Position numbers and translations under genes: made by a program. The notes beneath the pieces were generated by a model, which saw only the letters and a list, made by a program, of their open reading frames with translations, searched no databases and had not been told where the DNA came from. From positions 79,457,224 to 79,521,223 of the forward strand of contig CM076259.1 of NCBI GenBank assembly GCA_038380795.1: 64,000 nucleotides of DNA, read 5' to 3'. This DNA comes from Pyrocephalus nanus. Lineage: Eukaryota; Chordata; Aves; Passeriformes; Tyrannidae. Below are positions 36,422 to 48,844 of this stretch, piece by piece (the first letter of the stretch is position 1; the number at the start of each line of letters is the position of its first letter).

Positions 36422-39400
36422 CCCACTGGTGATCTCCATCTGCTAAACATTTCTGCTTTCATCACCTATCCACCTATTTTGTGTTGTCCCACAACACAAA
36501 ATACTAGGAGGAAATAAGTGCAGTTGCCAGCATAAGGGCATTTGGAAATTTTCGATGTGCTTCCTTTAATATGAGTTAGACTGTATAGACTACTAGCTAA
36601 CTTAAGTATAAATAGGACCATGGTGTCTTAGTTTTGTGTTAATTACAATTACTAATAAAAGAAATCTAAAGAAAAGTAGGTAGATTTTAAGAGACAAGAA
36701 TAGTTTTCTCTGACACAATCACTATTATTGTCAATTAGAGGTAACTTTGTTGCTTACCCTCTCCCCACAACACAGGCAAAAAAGACCAAGCCTCCTAAAT
36801 CAGATATTTAGAAAAATAAAATTTTATGAGTAAAAATAAAAGAAATAGGTATGCATTCTTTAAAAGCCAAGATCAGAGAGGCTCAGAACAGCCTAATTTT
36901 CTTGTAATGTTGCCTTAACTGATTACTTTCCAGTTGAAACTACTTGTTTTTTTATGACAAACATTAAACACAAAATGCAAGGTAATACAATCTCATTCAG
37001 AAGCTGAACATTAGAGTCAGTGAAATGTTAGCCTATTGCCCTTTCCTTATACTCGAACCAGCAGGTGACACAAAGAGCAGCAAGAATGCTTAAACTCACC
37101 CAAAACACGTTATTATGTACTACAGTTTCCTCACAACAGGATCAAAGATAATTACTTTGTGTTTTGTGTACTAGTGATTCAACTCAAGGTCTAAACAATG
37201 TTAATATTGCTCAAATTTTTGAAAAATCCCTCTTGTTTATTATGATCCATTAAGAAATCTTCATCTAATCAAGAAAACATTAAAAACAAAACTGAATATG
37301 CAGTGAGAGATCATGCTAGAATGTACATATAATATATAAAAGCAGTAAGAACTCTGGGGACTCAAATTCCCGACTGATACAAATTTATAACAACAAAAGA
37401 TGCAAAGAGCTAGATTGAGCTCACCTAAATTTCATCACTGGGAGTCTGGAATTTAGGCTCCTGTCCAAAGGAGACAAACATGCACCTAGCCTTTGGAAAA
37501 TGATTACCAATCTCTACTGATCATAAATAAATCCATGCTCCTAAGAATTAGCTGAAATGTAAGGGAAGCATTCAACAGCTCTGGTAGAACAGGAACTTTT
37601 TTGCATGCAGCCACGTACATGGAGTTCTACATTCTCTGCCCAGTTTAGGCTCAATAGCTGTGTCTTTTTCATAATACAGGTCAAGATTTTGCAGGCTTAT
37701 TTTGCACAATCTTCAGAAAGGTTACTTTCATTCTATCTACCCTGTATTTTGCTAACTATTCTTTCTCTTCTTTTCTGGATCTCTGTCTTTTTCCCCCTGG
37801 GTGTGAGAGGTACTGCAGAAGGGCTCTGCTGAAGGGCAAGTTCATGAAGCCATGAAGCAGGCTCTGAGTGCTCATATCAAGCTGCAGTTGGCATGGTGCC
37901 ATTTTTGTGTTGAAACATAGGATTATTTAGGTTGGAAAAGACCTTTAAGAACATCAATTTGGTCTGAAACAGGAGAGGGAACATTGGTTTGTTTAGCACA
38001 GTCAAATTGTCCTTGTGTTTAAATGGTCATAAATGTCCTGACTTTCTGCAGATACATTATGAAGATATTCAGATGAAAAATGCAGAGAGAAATTAAAATT
38101 CATTAGCTACATCTATTTTAGCTAAATAATTTCCTGCGGAAATAATTGCATTCAAATCTTGCAACAGTCATTTTCAATAGAACATCTGGAGATGCTAGAT
38201 TCATTGTAAGATGATCTTGGGGATTAAGGGAGAATAAATACAATTTATTTTTATTTTATTTTTTTACTATCCTGAGCAGTAAGAATGATATACAGCCTTT
38301 GAGGATAATGGTACTCTTGTTTAATTAGGTAATACTTTATTAATCTTCTCAGTTATTAATCTTTGTAAAGCACATGCCATCAGATGTGCTTCCAGTACTT
38401 AATAGTGGCAGAAATTATTTATGTATTTTCTATCTCACTACCTTCTGCCTCCAATTTTTTGCTCTCCCTTGCTTTTTCCCTCTACCCACAAGCTTTGCCT
38501 TTCCCTTCAGCATTCTAAATCCTGTAAATTATTCACTCATCCTCTAAGGATGACCCACTCACTGGGCAGGGTAAAGAACTGCCCTGGCAATAGAAACTGA
38601 AAACAGGGAAACCTCTCTTTTGTTACAAGGCTACCAACCAAACCCGTTACTCCCCTCTCTTATAAGGTATTTGCTGTGCAGGGCTACAGAGAGAACAGAA
38701 GAAACAGAGTGTCCCTTGTCATAGCCTGGTCTGTAAACTGCAATTCCTGAACTCCTCCTGTCTACAAAGGGTGCATAGCTAGATCTCTTGTTGTATCTAT
38801 AGTTCAAAGCAAGTAGGTCTGTAACTGCAGAGGCTATATTAAAAAATCAGAATTATTTTATTCTGTGCCAGCTGTGCATTATGGCAGTAGAAGTTAAGTA
38901 AGCTTTAATATTTAAAGTAACAAAGAAGGTTGTGAGTGCAACCTGCAGAGAAGGCTTTGGCTGTAAATACCAGGTGGAGAAATAAAAACAGTTCCAGAGT
39001 AGTTTATATCACTATTGCTGAAAAGAACTTAAATTTCTTCTCATCACTACAGGTGAAATAAATTTAATTCACAAAATGAATGATTTCTCTTGACAGGGAA
39101 ACTACCTTTGCACTCTAATAACAATAAAACTTCACATTTAGAAGTCACGTGAAAAAATTATTTAGATTTTAGTTAAACAGGCATTAAAAGAAAAAGGCTT
39201 GAAAAGAACTAATGTTCAGGGGTGACAACATTGCAACTATTATAGGTGGATCAACACTGCTTTAAAACTAATTTTAATTTAGTTACACCAAAATCAGAGC
39301 ATCTCATTCAATGTTCATTTATAAAAAGCTGAACTGGCCAGGCTGCCTATAAAAAGGCATTATTTTCAATATCATAAAATAAATATCAACAACATGTTTG

Positions 39401-41434
39401 GCCACAGAAGGAATTGACTTTCAACATTATTCTCCTATTTTTACTGAAGAATTATGTTTCTTGAGTTCAAATAAAATCTTATTTTAATGCAGAGTTTAAT
39501 GTGTTAGCATTTAAAAGGCTCATATTTTAGTTAGCAGAAAACAAGGAAATCCTTTTTTCTGACAAAGCCTTGAAATGAAAGGTGTAAATTCAAGTAATAC
39601 TGTCAGCTGCCTGTTAGAAGCCATTTTAATGAGAAAAATTCACAGCAGGTGTCTTAACCATAGAAAAAAGCTCAAGAGCCACAAATTAAAAGGTTGACAG
39701 GCAATTTGGAAACATCCAGCCATTCCTAACTTCTTGTATATAGTGGTGCAGTAGGAGCAAAATAAATTGCCATGTTGATGTCAGTAAGATGCACAAAAGA
39801 AATGTCAGTGATTATTCAGTGAATAGTCCCACCAAGACCCGCCATGTGTGCAGACATCTTTTCCCCTCTTACGTAACTTATCCTCGGTTTTGAAATTTGA
39901 AAGAAGCAATGAGTATATCCCAGCAATAGAGAACCAAGAATAGGGATCCATCTCTTGTTTTGGAAGTCACTAGAGGTATAGAAATGCAATTTGCTGGGCA
40001 CAACAGACATGGTTGTTCTGTAGAGACAAAAAGTCTCAGCCAAGAGCACATTCTCTTTGCACTTGCTCTGTGTCTGTTTAGATAGGTATTCAGTTCCTGA
40101 TCACATTATGATGATCTAACCACTAGTCTCCAGCTCCCTTATCTGAGCACTGCTTCCCTCTTCTAATAACCAGCAGCTTTAGTGGGAGTAGGAGCAGGTC
40201 ACTGATCCAATAGAAAAGAGGATATTAGTTTTAGCAGGTTAATATGCTGGGTCATCATGCGTATCCTGCTTGCTCTGTAGTCACAGTGCTGGTGGGCAGG
40301 GAAGAGGAACGTGAGGCCACAAAGGACGTAAGTCCTTCCAGATGGATAATTTTATAAAAGCTTGGTATATTTTATTAAAATGCGAGTGCTCTGTAAGAAG
40401 TGATGGCCTTGCATACTTGAACTTCTGAAGTTTGTATGTTAGTCTGGGAACTGTTAGCACAGATGTTATTGCCACTGGAAGTCTATGACTAATATTCTAT
40501 CACGAGGACTTCATAAATGCTTTAAATAACTGAGTTACATTTTTTAAAAATCAGTGGAAACCTATTTTAAGGAATGTTCAGGGATTCTTTTCAAAGAGGC
40601 AGTATCATGCAAATAGTGAGGCTATTTCAAAGGCAATGCCAGGATATAGGATAATTTAAATACTTTTTGTATTGAGAGGAAGAAGATGTCATGGATCGAA
40701 GGAATTTTCAGGCTGCTTTAATTTGTTCACAAACATTCTTCTGTAGTTCAACTACGTGTGCATTACTAGATCAGAAAGCAAACCTGAAAAACAAATGTTA
40801 AAGCAAATGATCATTAATTACCCTGTATGTGCTCTGAGCTTTATGAAAAGATACGGACTAGTTGGATCCAAGTCTCAGTCATGGCTTCTGAAGTACAAGG
40901 CTTGTAACAGTGTGATCTCTGCACTGGAGTTCACTCAGACTTGGCTCCAGAATTGTTATCTTTCCATGTGATAAGTCCTGGGAAGCTCTGTGGTTCTGTA
41001 GTGCTAACTAGGCCCTCTCGTGTAGTATCTGACTGACTTTAGTAAGCTGTTAATGCATTCAGATATGCATTTATAGTTTTGCCTGTAATGCTTTTTTTCA
41101 GATTATATTATGACTGCTGGCAGCAGGGACCTGTGAAGACCTGCTCACAGTCCCAAAGACCTACTCAGAAGTCCCAAAATTGAAAAAAGACCATGAGCAG
41201 TGAAGAACCATGGGGGCTGGTGACCTCTAGTTCTGATTAGCGTAAGAGTCCTCTCCCACGGTTAAATAAATATAGAAGAAACCACGGTGTAATTGAGGGC
41301 TAATTAGTCTTACAAACTGAAGCAATAATCAGATTTCTTTCTTTAAGAAGATGTTTTTGAACAAGTGTGAATGACAGGTTCAGTGAATCCCTCTTAACAA
41401 CCTATGGAAGAAAGCCTTGGCTATAAACTAGAAA
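36422..41434. other. Noncoding, AT-rich
   Basis: Holds only the short CR1 tail at 37914. The segment 39480-39700 reads like conserved noncoding DNA (balanced composition, no repeats), but that is an impression only. Confidence 0.45.
37914..37962 (-). mobile_element. CR1 LINE tail remnant
   Basis: About 48 bases resembling the reverse complement of a CR1 3' end: ATTATTTAGGTTGGAAAAGA followed by CCTTTAAGAACATCAA. The octamer tail is almost lost. It is a very short old copy. Confidence 0.7.
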
Positions 41435-41762
41435 GAACATTTGCACATGTCCCACCCAGCTTAGTCTTGTCTGCAAACTGACTTAGGGTGCATTTATCCT
41501 CTCATCCATATCATTGATAAAGATATTAAGCAGGGCTGGCCCCAACACTGAGATCTGGGGAACCCCACTAGTGACTAGCTGCCAAGAAGATGTAGCAGCA
41601 CTCACCACCACTTTCTGGGCTGAGCCATCAAGTCAGTTTTTAATATAACAAAGAGTCCAACTGTTCAAGCCATTGGCTTCCAGCCTTTCCAGCAGAATGC
41701 TGTGGGAGACATTATCAAAGGCTTTAGTGAAGTCCAGGTAGACAGCATCCACAGTCTTTCCT
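41435..41762 (-). mobile_element. CR1 LINE fragment, reverse transcriptase region (inverted part)
   Basis: Read on the minus strand this encodes the CR1 ORF2 reverse transcriptase palm. YLDFTKAFD (motif A) comes first, then SGVPQ and VLGP (motif B), then FADKTKLGG where FADD is expected (motif C). The second catalytic Asp is replaced by Lys, and there are stop codons and frame breaks. It abuts the plus-strand CR1 3' end at about 41762. Together the two form one insertion whose 5' part is inverted. Confidence 0.9.
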
Positions 41763-42138
41763 TCATGAAAAGGGGATCAGGCAAAGAGACTTTATTGCTC
41801 TCTTCAACTCCCTGAAAAGAGATTTTAGCAAGGAGGGGGTCGATCTCTTCTCCCAGGCAACTAGCGACAGGGCAAGAAGAAATTGCCTCAAGCTGCACTA
41901 GGGAAGGTTCAGTTTGGACATCAGAAAGAATTTTTTCTCTGAAAGGGTGGCTAAGCACTGAAACGGGCTGCCCAGGGAGATGGTGAGGTCATCATCCCTG
42001 GAAGTGTTCAAGAAATGACTGGACATGGAACTTCGTGCTATGGTTTAGTGGACAAGGTGGTGATTGGTCAAAGGTCAGACTTGACAATCTTGGAGGTTTT
42101 TTCCAACCTTAATGATTCTATGATTCTATGATTCTATT
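41763..42138 (+). mobile_element. CR1 LINE 3' end with octamer tail
   Basis: Plus-strand CR1: the ORF2 C-terminal part (frame with LFSQATSDRARRN and LDIRKNFFSERVAKH, broken by stops), then the 3' UTR ending TTTTTTCCAACCTTAATG and three ATTCTATG octamers. It is joined head-to-head to the inverted reverse transcriptase fragment at its left. Around 450-500 bases of ORF2 between the two pieces are missing. Confidence 0.95.
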
Positions 42139-45100
42139 GAGTTGTTCACTGACCTATTTTCCCAGTTATTTCAAACACCCAGATTCAATGAGTGCATTGT
42201 GAGACACAGAGAAACTGCATATTTATACTTGTTAAGATGCTGAAAACCTCTTTCATGCCAGCCCACTTTATAACAAGTACTTATTTTTATTACAGCAGTA
42301 GCACTGGTGAAGTGACTTTTCATGGAATCAATGGCAAAATATCAAAGATTTTGAGAGATCAGACCCAAAATATTTGCCAATTAGAGTACTCCAAATTTAT
42401 TTTGAATGCATTTAAAAATGTTTATCTCCACTGAGGCAGTGGAGGAAGACCTCCTTGTTATTTCAGCTTGCAAATTTATTTGTGCAATAAGAAATATAAG
42501 AAAAGCACAATTAGATGCTGTATTATATATAGTTTCTCCCTTTGTGTTGGGATGGGTCAGAGCACATTATGTGCTTTGTTAGTTTAACAAAGGCCATTGG
42601 AAATATATGTTCAAAAATTACCTTTGCTGAAATAACTCTCTTATTAAGAAATGGTTTCCACAATGAAGTAAAGATTTGTGACATCTTCCTCCTAAAGAAG
42701 GTGTGTGTTTAAATCCTTGGACCTCCACCCCAGCCTGTTATGAAGTAATAATACTGCATTTGTCTTAAGTAATATAGATAAAAGTAGGGTAAAAAGGGAA
42801 GGCTGTGGAGAAATAAAAGAATAAAGAAGATGTACGTAATAGCTACTCAAAACCATGAAGAAAATAGTTTCCCAGGGATGGAAAGTAAGTATATAGAATA
42901 ATTAAGAGATGAGTTTTGCTAATACAAGCTAGTATAACTGATTTTAAAATATCATCCTCAAGAAGAAGGTTGTTTATTATGTTATCCATTTCAAATAATA
43001 CTAAAGCTTCTTAATTTGATATAGCCTTTATATATAAAAACATAATTTCCTTAGTAAGATATTAGATTTTTTTTAAAATAGTTTGAGTCCAAATATTTGT
43101 TAGACAAATTTACACTCAGGCTGAAGCATAGTTTAAAGCGTTTGGCATTTCTAAAGTCAGCTCAAGTTTAATTTACAGAAAATGAATGAGAGGAGGCAGC
43201 ACATGCAGATTAAAACCCGTGTTTAAAAGGCTCTGCTTACATATAATTTTAACAGTTTGAGAACAAAACTAAATTTTCATTTGAGGGACATTTCCTCAAA
43301 ATAATTAAAATAAGACTGCGAATAGCTCTAGAAAGAATTGCCTTTTTCACTAGAGATTCAGAAGGACCGTGCTGAGTTGTGCATGCTTCTGAATTAAGAT
43401 ATTTTGTACTTAATTGATGACTTCACACATACTGGTGACCGCATTAGAATATCTTGCCTTTGAGCTCAATCTCAGTATCTTATAGTATGAACTGAAAGGA
43501 ATGTCAGAGACTTTCATTAGACAGTTACATTGAGATTTTATATTCCACAAAATATGTGGTTTAAAACTTACTGCAGACAACATGAAATAAAGCAGATCAG
43601 AAAGGTTTTTTTTAAACTTGCATGCAGAGAACTTGAAAATAAATGATAGATTCAAATACTCTGATGCTAATGAGGTTAACCATTAAGTGATTCCTTTTTA
43701 TTTACAGAGCGAAGCAGAGAGTAATACACTCACAGTTATACAAGTAGAAATTGAGCTGGTGAGAAACACATGTTGGTCTTCTCAACATTTACCTCAAAAG
43801 TCTAGCATTAGTGAATAAGCAATTAGCCAGAACTAACTGTTTCCTATTTTACATGTTTGGTTGGTTTGTTTTCAAATCATCGGACATTTAAGACACAGGT
43901 TTAAAATTTTATAACAGATCTTTTTGGAATGTTTTTTAGTATCTGATAGTTAGGGCTTATTACTAATGAGTAATTTTTACCAAGGATTGATTACAAAATA
44001 ACTGTGTTTATGGAAGTCAGATATATTTATGAGATTTTATTGCATAAAGCATACCACATTCAAATAAAAGTTATATGCAAGAAAAATTATTTCATTCTGT
44101 AAGAAGCTATAGCTGAAAATGGTTTATGGTTAGTTTAACATCAAAGCATACATAGTGAAAAAACAATGTTCTGTATTGCATAAGAAATCGCTCATTAAAC
44201 ATTTTAAAAAGATGAGGGAAAAAAGGAAGAATATGTCGTTATTTTCCGGAGGTCAGCTTCACTTAGTATACTGTAAAGAAGTATGCTGAAAATTAAATTT
44301 TCCAGGAATTTAAAAACAAATATAATTAGAGTCCTAAAAAATAGGCGCAAAAACCCTGCTTGTACTTGGCAAAAGTTAGTTTGCTAATATATTTGGTCAT
44401 CACTTAGCCCCATTTCCAAGGAGGGGTAGTCAAAGAAATCAGAAACAGAAGTAGGTGAATTTAAATTTATTTATTCAGGAAAAGAGGTGAAAACCTCAAC
44501 ACATTATTTTTTTAAGACTGTTATTAACTAGTCCAATGTCTTGCTGAAATACATTATTTTGCTATACCAAAAGGAATATGAAAGCAGTTATTACGTCTGA
44601 TGTGTTTTCAATATCAGAATCCTTTGCTAGACCTTCTCTAAATGCATGAATTTGCTACAGACACTGAAAAATGTTTTAGTAAAAGATTAAATTAGTGGAA
44701 AGTTTGAAACTTAAAACAAATTAACTTTGATTTCCTAAAAAAAAAAAAATGTTTCCTTGTAAAATGAAAAAGTAATTAGAAGTTTCTGTCATATTTCCAG
44801 GATCAGACTTTTAAATTTTTTTGCTACTTTCAAAATTAATTACTATTTGTTTGAGGCATCACAGGAGAAGTCATGCCCTTAAAGAAATATTCTACAAGAA
44901 GTTGTCATTAGGCTAATTGTAACAATGCTTATTAAAAGAAGAAACAAAATTTGCTGCAGCTCAAACACCATCAAAATTGGGGGCTCAAATAAATGATCTA
45001 TCTTAGAAGCTGTAGCTACAATGGCAGACACAGATGAGCATACAAAACACACTGTTATTTTACATTTAAATTCAAAGGAATATGATTTTTTTTCCCTGTT

Positions 45101-45867
45101 CATCTGTAAGAAATATCTTTTTCTTAAGCTGGATGCTTGCAAATTAATTTCCTTTTTAAAACAGCCCTTTGAACAGAAATCATACTCAGTTTGCTTTGGT
45201 CAAGAGTTTCTACAGGAAATGTCCAAAGAAACTCTTCCACTCTTCTATCACTTCCAAAAAAACCTCTCTTTTCTAGCAAATGTTCATGTCTTTATCACAC
45301 CAACTTTCAACCTCGCAACTTAGGCTAATGCTTTCAAAGGCAGTCTCTTAACTCCCAAGGCAATGCTTTTAGGATTATAACCTACTCACCACAAATGCTT
45401 GCAAGGGCTGATAATCTCTGTTTTTGGAAGGCAAACCAAATATTGTTGCCCGAGGTTATAATGTCAGTCATGTTACATGACAGCAAAAATCACCGAACCC
45501 TCTTCCATCTGCTGTACCCATACAAATTTCCAGTTTTTATTACAATAAATCATACATAAGCTATTAGTCAGTAGCTAAAACAAAATTTCTAAAATAACCT
45601 CATGTTTTTCAAAGAAAAATAAGAATGGTAAAACTTGTATATTGGAATGAGCCTTGAGGAAGATAGCCCTGATACCTGATACTGAAAGGAACAATTGCTT
45701 ATGTAAATTAGCCCAAAAGGAAGATGTAAAGAAAAACCTAAGTTCAGAAAAAATATAATGAAATAAATATTTCTCAAAAAAAGCTGTCTTTAAAGAAATA
45801 TGTCCTTATTTTTCATTGTCCAGTTGTTGTACCATAATGTTAATACTTGAGAACAGGGAAGTGAACA

Positions 45868-45890
45868 AAAAAAAAAAAAAAAAAAAAAAA
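45868..45890 (+). repeat. Oligo-A tract (23 A)
   Basis: Pure A run in AT-rich DNA. No element body recognised. Confidence 0.85.
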
Positions 45891-48790
45891 GGGATTGTAA
45901 ATTAAATTATTTTAGTGGCAGTGAAATACATATGGTGAAAACTAAATTTAGATTGGCTGTGATCCCATGCATCCCATTAATTTTGGCTTTCAAACACAGA
46001 AAGACTGCTTGGAACAGTCTCAGCACAGTGGGGTCCTGGCCCAAGACACTGAGGTATTAGATGAGAAGAGTAACCATGTGTAAATATTCACACATATATA
46101 AAGAGACAGGAAGCAATGCATGTAAGATTCCAAATATGCATTCTCCACCATCCCTCATTTACCTCCCTGAAACGCATCTGCATGAAGATCAGACACTTGT
46201 CCTTAATCACAACCTAGTAATGTCTAACAGGACACAAGCAAAGCTTATATACTCCACTGCTGACAGGGCAGAAATTTGTAACAGAAACATTATTGTTAGT
46301 GTGAATTAAACGAATGGAAGTGGAGCTTTATTGAGAAAGGGGGAAGGGAAAAAGAATGTGTAGGTATGCAAGGTAAAAGTCTTTGATTTACAGGATATAG
46401 TTTTCAGTTTCTTAGAGTTAGTCAAGAGAATCCCTACATCAGTCAGCTCCTGACAGGAAGACATACTCAAGGAAATCTGTTGGCAAATTGGGCAGAAATC
46501 TGAACTTTCTTAGTTCCAGTGATGGATGTGTAGGGTCTATCCTCATTACCCCTCTTCTCACCTCGCGCCATTTCTCATTGAGCTGATATCTTGAGTTTTC
46601 GTATGTTGAACTTTCCATTTAAAAAAGAATAAAGCAAGAGTTTTCTATTCACCTGACAGTCTACAACTGTGCCTCTAGTTGCTTCTGTAGCCTGATTGGC
46701 AACATGGGTCCTGAAGAATCATAGCCTGGAAAAACGCTACAGAGACAAAAGTTCCCAAAAAAAAAGGGAATTCCAGAAATCCAGTGCTGCAAGATCTTGT
46801 CAGATTCAATTTCCCCTGTCAAAGTGAAGCTATTGCAACCCATTCACCAGCTGTGAAATTAGAGAAATATCTGTACTCCATCAGCTGTCACTTTGCATCT
46901 GTGTACTAAACTGGGAGTCACAGCGTAAACTGAAGTGGCCCATAATGTATTTGTATACCAAACCAAGATAACCTGAGAATGAGAAAACTGTATCTGCTTT
47001 ATATCCTACCAGGATGTAAAGGCTATCAACTTAAGTTTGTGTTCAGATATAAATAATGACTATTTGGAGGTTTGTTCTGTGTGATCTTACAAAAAACCCA
47101 AAAAACAAATAAAACAAATCAGATTAAATTGGTTACCTTTCCTAGTTTTCTTGTTTCTGAAATATTTCCTTAATGAAGTCTCTACTGAAAGATGTGCTTA
47201 TCATTCTTGTGAAATTCAGAGGGAGATTTTACTTGGGAAGGTGACAGAAGTGAGGAAAGGAAAAATAAAGAAGCAGAAAAATGCAGCTACACTGACTGGT
47301 TTTTTTTTTTCCTTCCACCCAGTTGCTTTCTATTTTGATCTGTTGTGTCCCACAACTTGATAAATGGTTAAATTAAGGACAGTACTTGAAACTGAAATGT
47401 GAATGCTTGATTAGTGTTTTCAGGCTCCATTCTAGAGTAAAAGTACACAACTGGATTTGACATAAAAGTAAACTCTGTTTAGGGTACAATAAAAACCGCA
47501 ATGATGTTTCAAGTATAATCTTGCAAACTAATACAAGGCAGCTGGAACATGTTAGCTGTTTCTGGCTGTCAAAACAAGACATTTAGAGAGGTATTTCCCC
47601 AGTTAAGATTCAACAAAAAGAAATGTTATTTTTAGTGTTAAAGTTCTGCAATTGCCCTAAGTTACAGGTGAGGGCACTATAAGCAAAAATAAAACCTTGG
47701 GACAAGCTAAATGATGATACTTTTAAAGTGAAATATCTTCAAAAGGCACAACGAAAATGTGATCACTGACATCTCAAATTACAGGATAGTAAATACCAAT
47801 TGAAGAGTTTTATATTTTGTACATAAATACCATTATTTAGAGAATAATTGTAGGTTTTGCCTATAAATTGTATATTATGTGCACTTGCATATAGACATTC
47901 AAAGAAAATTGCCTAAACCCAACATTTATATAACCACATACGATTAACTATGAAAGGTTAAATCTACTGCCCAGTGCACTTGAATCAGGGAATAATCTGA
48001 GATATAACTGTGCAGGAAGAGGAATGAAAGTACTAGCTCAGATTTCTTTCTTCTGTGGTTATCAACCTTCACTTGATAATGCTGCAGGAGAACTGATATT
48101 CTGTGTTTTAATTTCATTAAGTAAATGCAATGTTAGAGTGTTTCTGTACTTGTTTTCAAACAATAATTTCAAAAATCACATGCTCAGAATTATCTGAATA
48201 GCATTATTAAATGGCTTAACATTAAATAATAAATAGCTTTTTTCTTTTCTAAATTGCTAAATATGGCTATGAAAATAGAAATTTTTTTTGTTTCTTATTT
48301 TCGTCTTACTTCTATTTTACTAGTATAAAAGGTATTTTGAAAGACAGCTACCTTGATTTTTCCATTAGATATATCATTTCACTTCCAAATACTTAATTGA
48401 ATTAAGCAGGGAAAAAGGCCACATTTAGTTACTGATGTAAATTAGATGGTTTTAAAGAACACTCATTAACAAACTCTTTCTCTGACAGTGAAGCACTTTT
48501 TCTCTTTAGCTGACTCAGCATACAGTTCAAAAGTTTAGCAAGAAATGAATAAGGTCTTTATTTAAAAGTTTTGAACAGGGTTTGGACTTTGATTTCATAT
48601 TAATTTTTTACAGTCTAAGATATGAAATAATGGAAATGTAAGGCATTTTTCTAGAAAGACTGATAAGAAAAAATGCAGACTGTTGTCTGAAAACTAGTAT
48701 GAGGCAACTGAAGACACTGGCATGGCTCATGCACAAGAGTGGAGTCTTATATTTGCCTTCCTCTGAGTAAAATTCTTAAAAATAAAAATT

Positions 48791-48844
48791 AAAAAAAAAA
48801 AAAAGTGTTCCAAGAGTATGAAGTAAGGGGAAAAAAAAAAAAAA
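48791..48844 (+). repeat. Two nearby oligo-A tracts
   Basis: A14 at 48791-48804 and A14 at 48831-48844, separated by 26 bases. Low complexity only. Confidence 0.75.

Noticed and set aside
45021..45323. 100-codon plus-strand frame starting MADTDEHTKH
   Set aside because: No similarity recognised, no flanking splice signals or promoter, and AT-rich chance composition.
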